A stretch of 64,000 nucleotides of DNA, taken from Bacillota bacterium (lineage in GTDB: Bacteria; Bacillota; Clostridia; Acetivibrionales; DSM-2933). A program made the translations under genes and the position numbers. Positions 1-8,729 of the stretch are shown in pieces (the first letter of the stretch is position 1; each line of letters begins with the position of its first letter). The notes beneath the pieces were generated by a model. That model did not search any database and had not been told where the DNA came from. It saw nothing but the letters and a program-made list of their open reading frames with translations. Location: positions 1-64,000 of the forward strand of contig JAEYYB010000178.1 in NCBI GenBank assembly GCA_023430975.1, read 5' to 3'.

Positions 1-98
1 ATTAAAATCAGTATTAATCTTACATTTGTCAGAGCAAAATAACGAACGGTTTAACGTTATTTTGTGATAGACAAATAGCAAGATTAACTGATTTTTAT
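1..98. repeat. Hairpin repeat, copy A (divergent subtype)
   Basis: Near-palindrome of the window-wide hairpin family. Bases 4-11 pair with 88-95, 14-21 with 80-87 and 35-44 with 55-64, leaving the 10-base loop AACGGTTTAA. The GTG/CAC end pair of other copies is CAG/CTG here, and the inner stem is longer and perfect. It lies downstream of the minus-strand VanW gene. Confidence 0.85.
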
Positions 99-99
99 A

Positions 100-140
100 G
101 ATTTGCGATAGACAAATGTAAAAGATTATTAACTTTTCAT
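100..140. repeat. Right half of a hairpin repeat (truncated copy)
   Basis: Bases 100-140 match the right half of the 98-bp subtype seen at 31901-31998, 35244-35341 and 36180-36277 (ATTTGCGATAGACAAATGTA and onward to CTTTTCAT), but no left half is present. It abuts copy A, as if copy A replaced or was inserted into an older element. Confidence 0.75.
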
Positions 141-187
141 CTAGGAAGTTATTTTTCATTCACGCCTTACATGCGATAACTTCCTAG
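141..187. repeat. Inverted repeat (possible terminator hairpin)
   Basis: CTAGGAAGTTAT (141-152) is repeated inverted as ATAACTTCCTAG (176-187), a perfect 12-bp stem with a 23-base loop. It lies just past the stop of the minus-strand VanW gene. There is no clear T-run, so a terminator role is not shown; it may be another palindromic insert. Confidence 0.6.
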
Positions 188-218
188 ATTTATAAAAGTA
201 TTTTAATAAATTTTATAA

Positions 219-1952
219 TTATGGTTGTGGACTATCAACGTCATCAACATTTTGTATAGTTGCACCAGGCTTTTTTGTTATAACAGGTGTTGCTACTGCA
301 CCATTTGGAAGCTTTTTAGTACCTACTTTTACTTCTCGTGTAAGAGGCCTGTAGGAGCTTGTATGAATTTTTGAATCCTTAATTACCTTATTATCAACCT
401 TGACTATTTTGTAAGTATCAATTACATACCCATTACCTCCTGATTTAACAACAGAAGTTGTACCCACATACATTGTAGGATCATTGATGTTTTTTACAGT
501 AGGCTCAATTGTTTTTATAGTTTTAGTATTTATTATTACTTGTTTTGTAGGAGTATCATTTTTTCCAACCAGTGAAAAATTAATAACATTGCTATTTGTG
601 ACATAACAAACTATCTTAAGGGGCCACTTTGTAGAGTTCTTAAATTTTAAATCAAGATCTGGAAATGACACTGCAGCATCCCTTCCAAACGGAACATATG
701 ATACTGTAAACTGATGGTTTGATCTCCTTACTACATCAAGGTCTGATAATAAAACAGCATTATATAGTGTAGTTGAAACCTGACATATGCCGCCACCTAT
801 TCCATCTACTATTTGTCCTGCTACATATGTGTGAGCTTCCTTGTAGCCACCTGCTGCAGTTCTCTCTCCAACTGTATCATTGAATGAAAATACATCACCT
901 GGTGCTAAAATTTTACCGTTTATTTTGGATACAGCAAGCCTAATATTAACTCCTCTGTTTGCATCATTGGTGTTTCCTGTTGAAAAACGTGTGGTAAATG
1001 TTGATAATGTATCCTTGAATAGATTATTTTGTACATCGCTAGAAGTTATATCAGGTTTTGAGAAAATTACAGGTAAAACCTTTTCTGTATTATAGCTTTC
1101 TTGAACTTCACTTATAATTGATGCCAATACAGATTTGTCTATACTTCTGCCCGGAACTTCCTTTTTAATTTTATATGTTTTTCCTTCAGCTATAAACTGA
1201 GCATTTTCAGGTTTTATACTTATTTCGTTATATAACTTTTCAACATCAATTTTCTCAGGATTGGTTTTAATGGAAGGAACATCAATAGTTTTAAAAACAG
1301 CTTTTTTGAGTGATTCTTCAAGTAATTTGTAGGTAGCTGTTTTATCAATAGAATCACCAATATGGCCTGTCTTTAATATTACCTTATCATCTAAAAATTT
1401 AAGCTCATGATTTTTAACAGGGTTTGATACGATCTTATTCAAGTCTTCAATGGCTTTTTCCAATTGGTCTTTATTGTATGTATAGGCCATCTCAATAACT
1501 CTTTTATCTTTTCCAGTTTTGAAAACATCATAAACCCTTTTGAAGATATTACCTGACCTTGCAATATTATAAGCATCATCGACGGCTTTATCTATTTGGT
1601 ATTTAAAATTGATATCGTTTACAGATATTTTTTCTACTTTATCATTATATTTAAGTATAAGCTCCTTGTCCTTTATGGACTTAGAATAATTTGTATTAAG
1701 GGATTTTGTAAGTTCGTCTCTAGTAAGTCCGCCTGCATTAAAGCCGCCTACAAAAACACCATTATATATTCTGTCATAATTCAGTACAGAATATAGGGAT
1801 AAACCTGCAAACATAGCAGAAAGTATTATTAGAGTTAATACTGATACTTTAACGATTTTTTTAATACCTGTCTTGTTATTTTTTGAATTTGTCTTTTTAG
1901 GACTTGCCTTTTTGGGACTTGTCTTTTTTATCTTTTGAATTTCTGTATTCAT
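219..1952 (-). CDS. VanW family membrane-anchored cell-wall protein
   Basis: A 577-residue protein. A Lys/Ser/Pro-rich cytoplasmic tail (1-30, with SPKK repeats) precedes one membrane segment (about 32-55). Next come two stretches resembling the peptidoglycan-binding/YoaR-like repeats of VanW proteins (about 60-290) and the VanW domain (about 305-455), recognised from RGVNIRLA, PGDVFSFN and GIGGGICQVSTTLYNA. The C-terminal 100 residues look like a G5-type extracellular module. Family members are extracytoplasmic and wall-associated; the exact role is unknown, and VanW is not needed for vancomycin resistance. GGAG stands about 10 bases before the start codon. It is divergent from the Nudix gene. 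Confidence 0.88.
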   Translation of the reverse strand: MNTEIQKIKKTSPKKASPKKTNSKNNKTGIKKIVKVSVLTLIILSAMFAGLSLYSVLNYDRIYNGVFVGGFNAGGLTRDELTKSLNTNYSKSIKDKELILKYNDKVEKISVNDINFKYQIDKAVDDAYNIARSGNIFKRVYDVFKTGKDKRVIEMAYTYNKDQLEKAIEDLNKIVSNPVKNHELKFLDDKVILKTGHIGDSIDKTATYKLLEESLKKAVFKTIDVPSIKTNPEKIDVEKLYNEISIKPENAQFIAEGKTYKIKKEVPGRSIDKSVLASIISEVQESYNTEKVLPVIFSKPDITSSDVQNNLFKDTLSTFTTRFSTGNTNDANRGVNIRLAVSKINGKILAPGDVFSFNDTVGERTAAGGYKEAHTYVAGQIVDGIGGGICQVSTTLYNAVLLSDLDVVRRSNHQFTVSYVPFGRDAAVSFPDLDLKFKNSTKWPLKIVCYVTNSNVINFSLVGKNDTPTKQVIINTKTIKTIEPTVKNINDPTMYVGTTSVVKSGGNGYVIDTYKIVKVDNKVIKDSKIHTSSYRPLTREVKVGTKKLPNGAVATPVITKKPGATIQNVDDVDSPQP

Positions 1953-2354
1953 ATAAACAGCACTCCAATTATTATAAATTTGGTATTGTATATATATAGA
2001 ATAAATTATAATATTAATTAGTAGGATTTGTTTGTATTAAACTATACAATTTAAGGGTTAACTTGTATTTGTGATTAAACTTAAAATATATGTAAAATAA
2101 CTAAAGACTTAAATTTCTTAAGTCACCTAATAATAAAGCTTATTTATTCTATATAATTCCTTTTCAAATATTTTAAATAATAACATTTGAAAAAGGAGCA
2201 ATTAATTTATATTATCGCAATTTTAATAAAAAAAAACAATATTTTTTTATATGTTATTTATTGCTAAGTTGGGTTTGTAAAAATATAAATGTACATTTCT
2301 TAAAAAAAGAACATATAATTAAAATTAAAAGTAGGGAAAGGTGTCTAAAAATAA
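1953..2354. other. Divergent intergenic region with two hairpins
   Basis: About 400 bp of AT-rich DNA between divergent genes, presumably holding both promoters. Two inverted repeats are visible: GACTTAA/TTAAGTC (2106-2124, 5-base loop) and CCTTTTCAAAT/ATTTGAAAAAGG (2159-2196). No open frame with a ribosome site was found. Confidence 0.5.
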
Positions 2355-2978
2355 ATGACTTTGAATATATTCAATGAGGATGAGTTTAATTGTTTATGCA
2401 AAAAATATAACATGAGAGCAAAAGTTGAAGATATAGAGATAAAATGCTCTAAAAGTGAATATGTTATTAATAAAAAAAGTATTACAAATAAAGATAGGCG
2501 TGGAGAGGTTGTATTTTGTGTTCAAAGGCCAAGTGGAAAATATATACTTATAACATGTGAGGAATATCCAAAAGGAATTTTCAGGGTTCCTACTGGAGGT
2601 ATTAACTATGATGAGGACATAATTGAGGCTGTAATTAGGGAGACTAAAGAAGAGCTTGGTCTTGAAGTTGAGATATTGGACTTTATAGGTGTTTTAAAAA
2701 TTAAATTTACATATGGTGAGGAATATTCCATGTTTTATTCATATATGTTTTTATTGAATGAAACGGGAGGAAGACTTTTAGAAGATGCAACGGATGATGA
2801 GGTAAGTCAGGTTATGGAAGCCAAGCTGGAGGATTTTGAAAATGTTCTTGATGCATTACTAAAAATGAAAGAAGATTGGGTAGATTGGGGCAGATTCAGG
2901 TATATGACTTCAAATGCTGTATATAAATATATTAAGAACAAAGACATTAATAAAATCACAAAACTAGTTAAGGACTAA
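2355..2978 (+). CDS. Nudix hydrolase
   Basis: A 207-residue protein with a complete Nudix box at about residues 82-104: G, five residues, E, seven residues, then RETKEELGL. This helix binds Mg2+ and positions the diphosphate for hydrolysis of nucleoside-diphosphate-linked substrates. The substrate cannot be told. The N-terminal 50 residues are unlike the minimal MutT fold. AAAGGTG lies about 10 bases before the ATG. The YfcE-like phosphodiesterase gene follows after only 6 bases, so the two are probably co-transcribed. Confidence 0.9.
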   Translation: MTLNIFNEDEFNCLCKKYNMRAKVEDIEIKCSKSEYVINKKSITNKDRRGEVVFCVQRPSGKYILITCEEYPKGIFRVPTGGINYDEDIIEAVIRETKEELGLEVEILDFIGVLKIKFTYGEEYSMFYSYMFLLNETGGRLLEDATDDEVSQVMEAKLEDFENVLDALLKMKEDWVDWGRFRYMTSNAVYKYIKNKDINKITKLVKD

Positions 2979-2984
2979 GTATAT

Positions 2985-3470
2985 ATGAAAATATTATTAT
3001 TTAGCGATTCACACGGTTATACTTTAAATATGGTTAAAGTAGCTAAAAAATATGATGATATTGATATGATTATTCACCTTGGAGATTTTATAAAAGACAT
3101 TATAAAATTAGGAGAAGAAATTAAAAAGCCTGTATATGAATTTGTCTCAGGTAATAATGATTGGACTAAAGATTATCCATCTGAAAAATTAATTTTAATT
3201 GAAGAAAAAAAGATTTTTATTACACATGGTCACTTGTATAACGTTAAAAATGATTATAAAAGAATAATATCCAAGGGTATTGCTTTGAAAGCTGATGCAG
3301 TTTTCTTTGGCCATACCCATAAAACAGAAGAATTTTACTATGAGAATACAATGTTTTTAAACCCCGGGAGTATAAGTGTGCCTGTGGAATCTGACAGGCC
3401 AACTTTTTGCATTATAGAGATAAAGGAAGGTAGGATCATTTCAAAGTTTGCAAGTCCTGTAAGCTATTAA
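2985..3470 (+). CDS. YfcE/MJ0936-type metallophosphoesterase
   Basis: A 161-residue single-domain calcineurin-like phosphoesterase. Metal-binding motifs appear in order: FSDSHG (residues 6-11), HLGDF (31-35), SGNND (55-59), THGH (80-83) and FGHTH (108-112), followed by NPGS. The family comprises soluble Mn2+/Mg2+-dependent phosphodiesterases; YfcE cleaves model phosphodiesters and the natural substrate is unknown. It starts 6 bases after the Nudix stop, with AAGGA upstream inside the end of that gene, so translation is probably coupled. Confidence 0.9.
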   Translation: MKILLFSDSHGYTLNMVKVAKKYDDIDMIIHLGDFIKDIIKLGEEIKKPVYEFVSGNNDWTKDYPSEKLILIEEKKIFITHGHLYNVKNDYKRIISKGIALKADAVFFGHTHKTEEFYYENTMFLNPGSISVPVESDRPTFCIIEIKEGRIISKFASPVSY

Positions 3471-3725
3471 TACATAATATCTTATAATAATATCTTATTT
3501 ATATATTTTTAAATTTACAATTTATGATTTACAATTTATAATTCTAGAATTAATATCCCCCTTTTAAAAGTATATATTTTTATTTTCACATACCATAACT
3601 TACAAAAAAGTTATTTAATTAGTAACTCATTATCTAAATTCTGCTTATATATGTATAAACAGGGCAAATTTTGTTTATACTTTGAATAAGGTATAAACTA
3701 TAATTTAGATATGGGGAGATTTACC
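3471..3725. promoter_or_regulatory. Intergenic region with possible promoter
   Basis: AT-rich gap holding a short direct repeat (AATTTACAATTTATGA-type units near 3510-3545). A possible promoter for the next gene has TTGTTT at 3671-3676, 16 bases, then TATAAA at 3693-3698. No hairpin with a T-run was seen. Confidence 0.35.
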
Positions 3726-4079
3726 ATGAGCACAGGTACTCTGAAAAATAATTTGCTGGAACAGGATAAGGGCAGCTTTATATCAAGGTTATCCAAAATA
3801 TTTATGCTCAAAGATAAAATTGGTTTCCAAAATATTAAAAACGATGATTATGATGACCTTATTGAAAGTATAAAAAATGCAAGAAGAGACTGGATTTGTG
3901 CAAGTTCAAATTTTAATTATGCAAACGATAAGGAAACGGTGGACTATTACACATACATGATGAAAGCATGCCAAATAAGATATGAATATCTAATAAAAAA
4001 AGCAAAAGAAAATGAAATAAAGGGATTTCAAATAGAGATGGCAGATGTTTTAACTTATGATAACGATGACATTAATTAA
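3726..4079 (+). CDS. YaaL-like protein (DUF2508 family)
   Basis: A 117-residue, highly charged, probably helical protein. The region from about residue 40 to 98 (DDLIESIKNARRDW, the YYTYMMKACQIRYEYLIKKAK stretch) matches the small DUF2508/YaaL family, a conserved Firmicute protein of unknown function usually near recR or pro-sigmaK genes. An upstream in-frame ATG at 3711 exists, but GGGGAG at 3713-3718 sits 7 bases before 3726 and overlaps the earlier ATG, so 3726 is preferred. The family call rests on motif memory only. Confidence 0.65.
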   Translation: MSTGTLKNNLLEQDKGSFISRLSKIFMLKDKIGFQNIKNDDYDDLIESIKNARRDWICASSNFNYANDKETVDYYTYMMKACQIRYEYLIKKAKENEIKGFQIEMADVLTYDNDDIN

Positions 4080-4214
4080 TTTCAAAAGTTCTATTTATGA
4101 ATATTTTTAAGGCAGGTGGATGAAAAGGGAAGAAGAAACTAAAAACTGCTTGTTATTTTTATGTAGTTTTGATTTAATATAATGAGAAGCAATATATCAA
4201 GCAGGTGATATTAA

Positions 4215-5876
4215 ATGGAAATATTTAATGATTACAATACTATTAGCATAATAACAAACGACATATATAGCGATGTCCTACAAAAGCCTGTAGATAGAAG
4301 AAATTATTGCATAAATGGGGGTTTATTAGACCTACCCGTTTATTTTTACAGAATAATTGGGATTGAGCAATATAGTGACAGTGAATATTATAATGAGCTT
4401 TATAATTTAGATCTTGAACTTAAGAAAATTGAAGGCATATATCATAGGTTTGAAAACAAGTTAGATACAGCTGTTAGTCCTCAGTTTATTAATAAGTTTA
4501 ACAACATTTGGAATGAAATAAAGGCCGATACCAACTTAAGAGCCCCATATTTAGCTGCAAATCTATCAGGGACAGGGATATTGAAGTTTCCAACCAGCGA
4601 AATTAAGAATTATATCATAAAAAAGGCATTTGAAAAGTGCGTTAATTTATTCATATCTAACCTGAAGCAACCTAAAAATCCAAGCATAATAAAAAACTTT
4701 TGTATTAAAATAATATACTGGTTTGAAAAATACGGATTTCATTATTTTAAGAGTTTTGATTTTACAGGGCATAACCCAAAGTTTTTATTTTATGGAGATG
4801 TAAAAAGAGATGAAATTTATTTTATGGCTTTTCTTTCAAATATAGGTTTTGACATACTATATTTCAATTCCTATTCCGATTCCGAATTTAAGTATGTTGA
4901 TCCTGATAATAAATTTAGTGTTAAGCTTGAATTCGAACGTAAAATTCCTATGAGGGAATTTCCTAAGTCGGAAAGTATTGTTACTATGGCAACAACTGCC
5001 TATCAGGCAGAAAAGAGTGTAGAGTCAAAAATTAATGCGGAAAACCCCAATCTATTTAAACCAAGGCAATTTGAAAATTTGCCTACCAAGGCAATTACAC
5101 TAAATACCACATACGAAGAAATTTTTTCCTTTTGGAATAAAGAGGCCAGGTATAGAAACGGGTTTAGAATATATAACAACACTGTAATTATTCCTAACAT
5201 ATTTGCCAAGATAAACGGTACACATAAAGAGATAACTAAGTACTGGGACGAAATAAAATCTCTTATATGTGATAAGGGAGACTATGTTTATATTATTGAC
5301 AAAGCACCATTTTCCAATGAATCATCAAATGGATATGAATACCGGGATTACTTTAATAACGATGGCTTACTGGACAAAAATAAAATAAAGTCATGTAAGG
5401 ATTATCCACTTCATTTTTTAAAGACATCTATGCAGGATAATATATTAGACAAGACTAATGAAATATTACAAAAGGGGTATTTCAATTTTGAGATTGATTT
5501 AAATTTTAAAATAAGAGTAGTGTCTACTGTTTTTAATCTTCAAATAGAGATTTTAAAGCTCCTTCAAAGGTTTGATTACCCATTTGATGTACCTAAACTT
5601 ATAATATATGACAACAGTGAAAAGTGCTTTAGTATGGAAGATCATATCACTATTGCTTTACTTAATGCTATAGGTCTGGATATAATAATATTTTCACCGA
5701 CTGGTTATAACAATATAGAAAACGGTATAAGGAATGACCTTTTTAATACTCATAATCTAGAGGATATTAGATTTAACCTTAATGTAACAAAGGAAATTTA
5801 TAAAGAAATTAAAAAAAGAAAAGTTGTAAATAAGTCAAGTATATTTGATGCATTTAAAGGACTTTTCCGTGGCTAG
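4215..5876 (+). CDS. YceG-like protein of the tellurite/stress cluster
   Basis: A 553-residue soluble protein without signal peptide or membrane segments. Length and setting fit YceG of Bacillus subtilis (about 537 residues), a putative component of the Ter-linked biosynthetic module found next to terD-type genes; two related halves of the fold are expected in that family. The function is not established. AGGTGAT precedes the ATG by 7 bases. The next genes downstream are two TerD proteins, which supports the assignment. Alternative: an unrelated protein of similar size. Confidence 0.65.
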   Translation: MEIFNDYNTISIITNDIYSDVLQKPVDRRNYCINGGLLDLPVYFYRIIGIEQYSDSEYYNELYNLDLELKKIEGIYHRFENKLDTAVSPQFINKFNNIWNEIKADTNLRAPYLAANLSGTGILKFPTSEIKNYIIKKAFEKCVNLFISNLKQPKNPSIIKNFCIKIIYWFEKYGFHYFKSFDFTGHNPKFLFYGDVKRDEIYFMAFLSNIGFDILYFNSYSDSEFKYVDPDNKFSVKLEFERKIPMREFPKSESIVTMATTAYQAEKSVESKINAENPNLFKPRQFENLPTKAITLNTTYEEIFSFWNKEARYRNGFRIYNNTVIIPNIFAKINGTHKEITKYWDEIKSLICDKGDYVYIIDKAPFSNESSNGYEYRDYFNNDGLLDKNKIKSCKDYPLHFLKTSMQDNILDKTNEILQKGYFNFEIDLNFKIRVVSTVFNLQIEILKLLQRFDYPFDVPKLIIYDNSEKCFSMEDHITIALLNAIGLDIIIFSPTGYNNIENGIRNDLFNTHNLEDIRFNLNVTKEIYKEIKKRKVVNKSSIFDAFKGLFRG

Positions 5877-6205
5877 GAAGTTATAAAGATTCATTTACAG
5901 AAAATTATAAAAAATCAATTATAAAGAAATAATTAATTATATGTTAAAAAATATAACAATAATATATAAAAAAATGATAAAAATTAAGAAAAAGTATAAA
6001 ATATTTAAATATTTTAATTTAAATATTAAAAATTAATTTTACTTTTTGCTATTTTGTTATATAATGTATAATAAATTAAGAACTTTTGCCGATAATATAC
6101 TTTGATAGATATTATTGTCGCTTTTAAAAGTTTTTACTGTAATAAAAGTAATTTTTGTTGTTTAGTATTATCAAATAATATTAAAAAGAAAGAAGGGATT
6201 TTTTA
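5877..6205 (+). promoter_or_regulatory. terD promoter and leader hairpin
   Basis: This 329-bp AT-rich gap carries a likely promoter (TTTACT 6038-6043, 16 bases, TATAAT 6060-6065). Downstream lies a long hairpin: AACTTTT (6081-6087) pairs with AAAAGTT (6126-6132), and CGATAATAT pairs with ATATTATTGTCG, followed by TTTTT. Transcription would start just before it, so it may act as an attenuator or a 5' mRNA stabiliser. An alternative is a terminator for the gene upstream. Confidence 0.55.
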
Positions 6206-6784
6206 ATGGCAATAAGTTTACAAAAAGGACAAAAGGTTGATTTAACAAAAACAAATCCAGGTCTTACAAAGATCATGGTAGGATTGGGTTGGGATACTAA
6301 TAAGTATGATGGAGGATCTGATTTCGACCTCGATACTGCTGCATTTCTATTAGATGACGCTGGTAAAGTAAAGAGCGATGCGGATTTTGTTTTCTATAAC
6401 AATTTAAATCATGCATCAGGCTCTGTTACACATATGGGAGATAACCTCACAGGTGCCGGTGATGGAGACGATGAGCAGATAAAGATAGATTTAAGTAAAG
6501 TTCCTGCGGAAGTTTCAAAAATTGACTTCACTGTAACTATACATGATGCTGAAGCAAGAAGGCAAAATTTTGGACAAGTATCCAACGCATATATACGTAT
6601 TGCTACGGAAGATACCAATGTGGAACTTATAAGATATGACCTTGGTGAAGACTTCAGTGTTGAAACGGCTGTAGTTGTAGGCGAGTTATACAGAAATGGT
6701 GCAGAGTGGAAATTTAATGCAGTTGGCAGTGGTTTCCAGGGTGGTTTGGCTGCATTATGCGGTAACTTCGGTATTAATATATAA
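6206..6784 (+). CDS. terD: TerD family stress protein (first copy)
   Basis: A 192-residue TerD-domain protein beginning [13 protein letters not shown] and containing GLGWDTN, the acidic DFDLD segment, NNLNHASG, the GDGDDE calcium-binding loop, [18 protein letters not shown] and a C-terminal GSGFQGGL. TerD proteins bind Ca2+ and take part in tellurite, phage and general stress responses (B. subtilis YceC/D/E). AGAAGGGA precedes the ATG. It is followed by a hairpin and then a second TerD gene about 67% similar by eye. No TerC or TelA partner is in this window. Confidence 0.93.
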   Translation: MAISLQKGQKVDLTKTNPGLTKIMVGLGWDTNKYDGGSDFDLDTAAFLLDDAGKVKSDADFVFYNNLNHASGSVTHMGDNLTGAGDGDDEQIKIDLSKVPAEVSKIDFTVTIHDAEARRQNFGQVSNAYIRIATEDTNVELIRYDLGEDFSVETAVVVGELYRNGAEWKFNAVGSGFQGGLAALCGNFGINI

Positions 6785-6816
6785 AGATTGTTATATAATA
6801 AAATAACTAATAAATT

Positions 6817-6857
6817 GGCGTTTCAGATATTAATTTGAAACGCCGTACTTTATTTTT
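6817..6857 (+). terminator. Terminator-like hairpin between the terD genes
   Basis: GGCGTTTCA (6817-6825) pairs with TGAAACGCC (6836-6844), followed by a T-rich tail to 6857. It probably lowers read-through from the first terD gene into the second. Confidence 0.65.
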
Positions 6858-6874
6858 GGATGAGGTGATAAATT

Positions 6875-7456
6875 ATGGCAATAAATTTGGTAAAAGGACA
6901 AAAAATAGATTTAACTAAAACCAATCCGGGAATGACTAAAGTTATAATTGGATTGGGATGGGATACTAACAAGTATTCCGGCGGAAGTGCCTTTGACCTG
7001 GATGCATCTGCCTTTTTGCTTGGCGAAAACGGAAAAGCTTTAAGGGATGACGATTTTATATTCTATAACAATTTAAAAGGCAGAAATGACTGTTTAATCC
7101 ATACTGGTGATAACAGAACAGGAGAGGGTGAAGGTGACGATGAACAGTTAATTATGGATTTTAGCAAAGTACCTGCTGAAATACATAAAATAGCTATAAC
7201 TGTTACCATTCATGATGCAGAATCCAGACATCAGAATTTTGGGCAGGTATCCAATGCATTTGTTCGTGTTGTAAATTCAGAGACAAATGAGGAAGTTTTA
7301 AGATATGATCTTGCTGAAGAGTTCTCAGTAGAAACAGCAATTGTTGTATGCGAAATCTATAGATACAGCGGAGAATGGAAGTTCAATGCTGTTGGAAGTG
7401 GTTTTCAGGGAGGGTTAAGAGCTCTTTGCGGTAATTTTGGGCTTCAGGTAGGATAA
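6875..7456 (+). CDS. terD: TerD family stress protein (second copy)
   Basis: A 193-residue paralogue of the preceding gene with the same motifs: [40 protein letters not shown] and GSGFQGGL. The two copies probably arose by tandem duplication and keep the Ca2+-binding acidic residues. GAGGTGAT lies 6 bases before the ATG. Only 12 bases separate its stop from the AIM24 gene, so those two form a transcription unit. Confidence 0.93.
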   Translation: MAINLVKGQKIDLTKTNPGMTKVIIGLGWDTNKYSGGSAFDLDASAFLLGENGKALRDDDFIFYNNLKGRNDCLIHTGDNRTGEGEGDDEQLIMDFSKVPAEIHKIAITVTIHDAESRHQNFGQVSNAFVRVVNSETNEEVLRYDLAEEFSVETAIVVCEIYRYSGEWKFNAVGSGFQGGLRALCGNFGLQVG

Positions 7457-7468
7457 GGAGGGATAATA

Positions 7469-8149
7469 GTGGATTATAAAATACTATATCAAGGAGCATT
7501 TCCTATTGTTGAAGCACGTCTGCAGCAAGGAGAATTAATTAAAGCTGAGTCTAATGCTATGGTATCCATGTCACCGACTATTGAACTTGAGGGAAAAATG
7601 GAAGGTGGTTTTCTGCAGGGAATTGGAAGAATGCTTGCAGGAGAGAAATTCTTTTTTCAGACTCTTTATGCTAGAAGAGGGCCTGGGTCGGTTTTGCTTG
7701 CCACATCATCTCCTGGAGGAGTTCAAGATATAGAACTGGACGGATCATATGGTCTTTGTGTTCAAAAGGATGGTTTTTTAGCTGCCACCCATGGAATAGA
7801 AGTGTCCACGCAGATGCAGAATCTGTTTAAAGGAATATTCTCGCAGGAAGGATTCTTCATTTTGAAAGTTAGTGGGAGAGGAATGGTTTTTTTAAGCTCA
7901 TATGGTACAATACATGCTATAAATCTTGAAGCTGGGGAAGAAATTCTTATAGATAACGGTCATCTTGTTGCATGGCCTGATTATATGAGCTATAAAATGG
8001 AAAAGGCTGCAAGCGGATGGATTTCCAGTATTACTTCCGGTGAGGGAATTGTATGCAGATTCCGTGGACCAGGAACTATTTTAATACAAACAAGGAATCC
8101 AAAAGGTTTTGGTTCATGGATAAGACAATTTATGCCTCCGAACAGGTAA
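7469..8149 (+). CDS. AIM24 family protein (TIGR00266-like)
   Basis: A 226-residue beta-rich soluble protein of the AIM24/TIGR00266 family, shown by the early MVSMSPTIE, the GSVLLATSSPGG-type central repeat, FLSSYGTIHAI, NGHLVAWPDYM and the closing RGPGTILIQTRNP. Bacterial members often sit next to terD genes; the molecular function is unknown. It starts at a GTG, 7 bases after a strong AAGGAGGG, and is read with the second terD gene. A terminator follows. Confidence 0.88.
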   Translation: MDYKILYQGAFPIVEARLQQGELIKAESNAMVSMSPTIELEGKMEGGFLQGIGRMLAGEKFFFQTLYARRGPGSVLLATSSPGGVQDIELDGSYGLCVQKDGFLAATHGIEVSTQMQNLFKGIFSQEGFFILKVSGRGMVFLSSYGTIHAINLEAGEEILIDNGHLVAWPDYMSYKMEKAASGWISSITSGEGIVCRFRGPGTILIQTRNPKGFGSWIRQFMPPNR

Positions 8150-8182
8150 ATTATGATTTTATCAAAAACGAATATAAAATGA

Positions 8183-8221
8183 AAGCTTATGTCGGTAATA
8201 ATAGTTGGCATAAGCTTTTTT
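8183..8221 (+). terminator. Rho-independent terminator after the terD/AIM24 unit
   Basis: AAGCTTATG (8183-8191) and CATAAGCTT (8209-8217) form a 9-bp stem followed by a T-run. Confidence 0.8.
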
Positions 8222-8305
8222 GATGTAATTTTTCATTGAAGCCTTAGTATCAAATGTCCCTATGGCAACATAAACTAATACACGATAAGAATTTGGGGTG
8301 AGTTT

Positions 8306-8566
8306 ATGGATTGTCTGGGAATTATGGAATCCGGTAATTATGTATATAAATTGTGTTCGATTTTAGAGAAAAAAGGATATGTCTTTGAGGTGGTTTCAGT
8401 CCCTTGCCATATAGCAAAAAGCGGTTGCGGTTATTGTTTGAAGTTTCCTGAGGAATATATTGATTTAATTGTGAATGAGGCATATATAAATAAAATGCGT
8501 ATACTGGAAATATATCTAATAAAGCCTGGATTTAATAAGAACAAATATGTTTTAATCAGGGCATGA
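8306..8566 (+). CDS. DUF3343 domain protein (putative Se/S carrier-like)
   Basis: An 86-residue protein. The pattern of a short N-terminal strand, a helix, VVSVPCHIAKSGCGYCLKF and a hydrophobic C-terminal part fits the small DUF3343 family, sometimes named putative Se/S carrier-like. Cysteines in CHIAKSGCGYC are the likely functional residues. The family is small, cytosolic and poorly characterised. GGGGTGAG lies 6 bases before the ATG. It stands alone between a terminator and the non-coding RNA. Confidence 0.65.
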   Translation: MDCLGIMESGNYVYKLCSILEKKGYVFEVVSVPCHIAKSGCGYCLKFPEEYIDLIVNEAYINKMRILEIYLIKPGFNKNKYVLIRA

Positions 8567-8693
8567 GTGGAAGTTATTTTTGGGACATGCGAAGAAAAAA
8601 ATGCAAAACACATATATGCTTTGAATAAATGAGAAATGAAAAGTTTTATAAATGCCATTGTGTTTAAACAGGATATAAATAAAAAATGGTCAA

Positions 8694-8723
8694 TTGTTAT
8701 TTAAGAACCTTTGGTGGTATAAT
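8694..8723 (+). promoter_or_regulatory. Promoter of the non-coding RNA
   Basis: TTGTTA (8694-8699), an 18-base spacer and a consensus TATAAT (8718-8723). The predicted start, near 8730, is directly before the structured RNA. Confidence 0.7.
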
Positions 8724-8729
8724 AACTTT

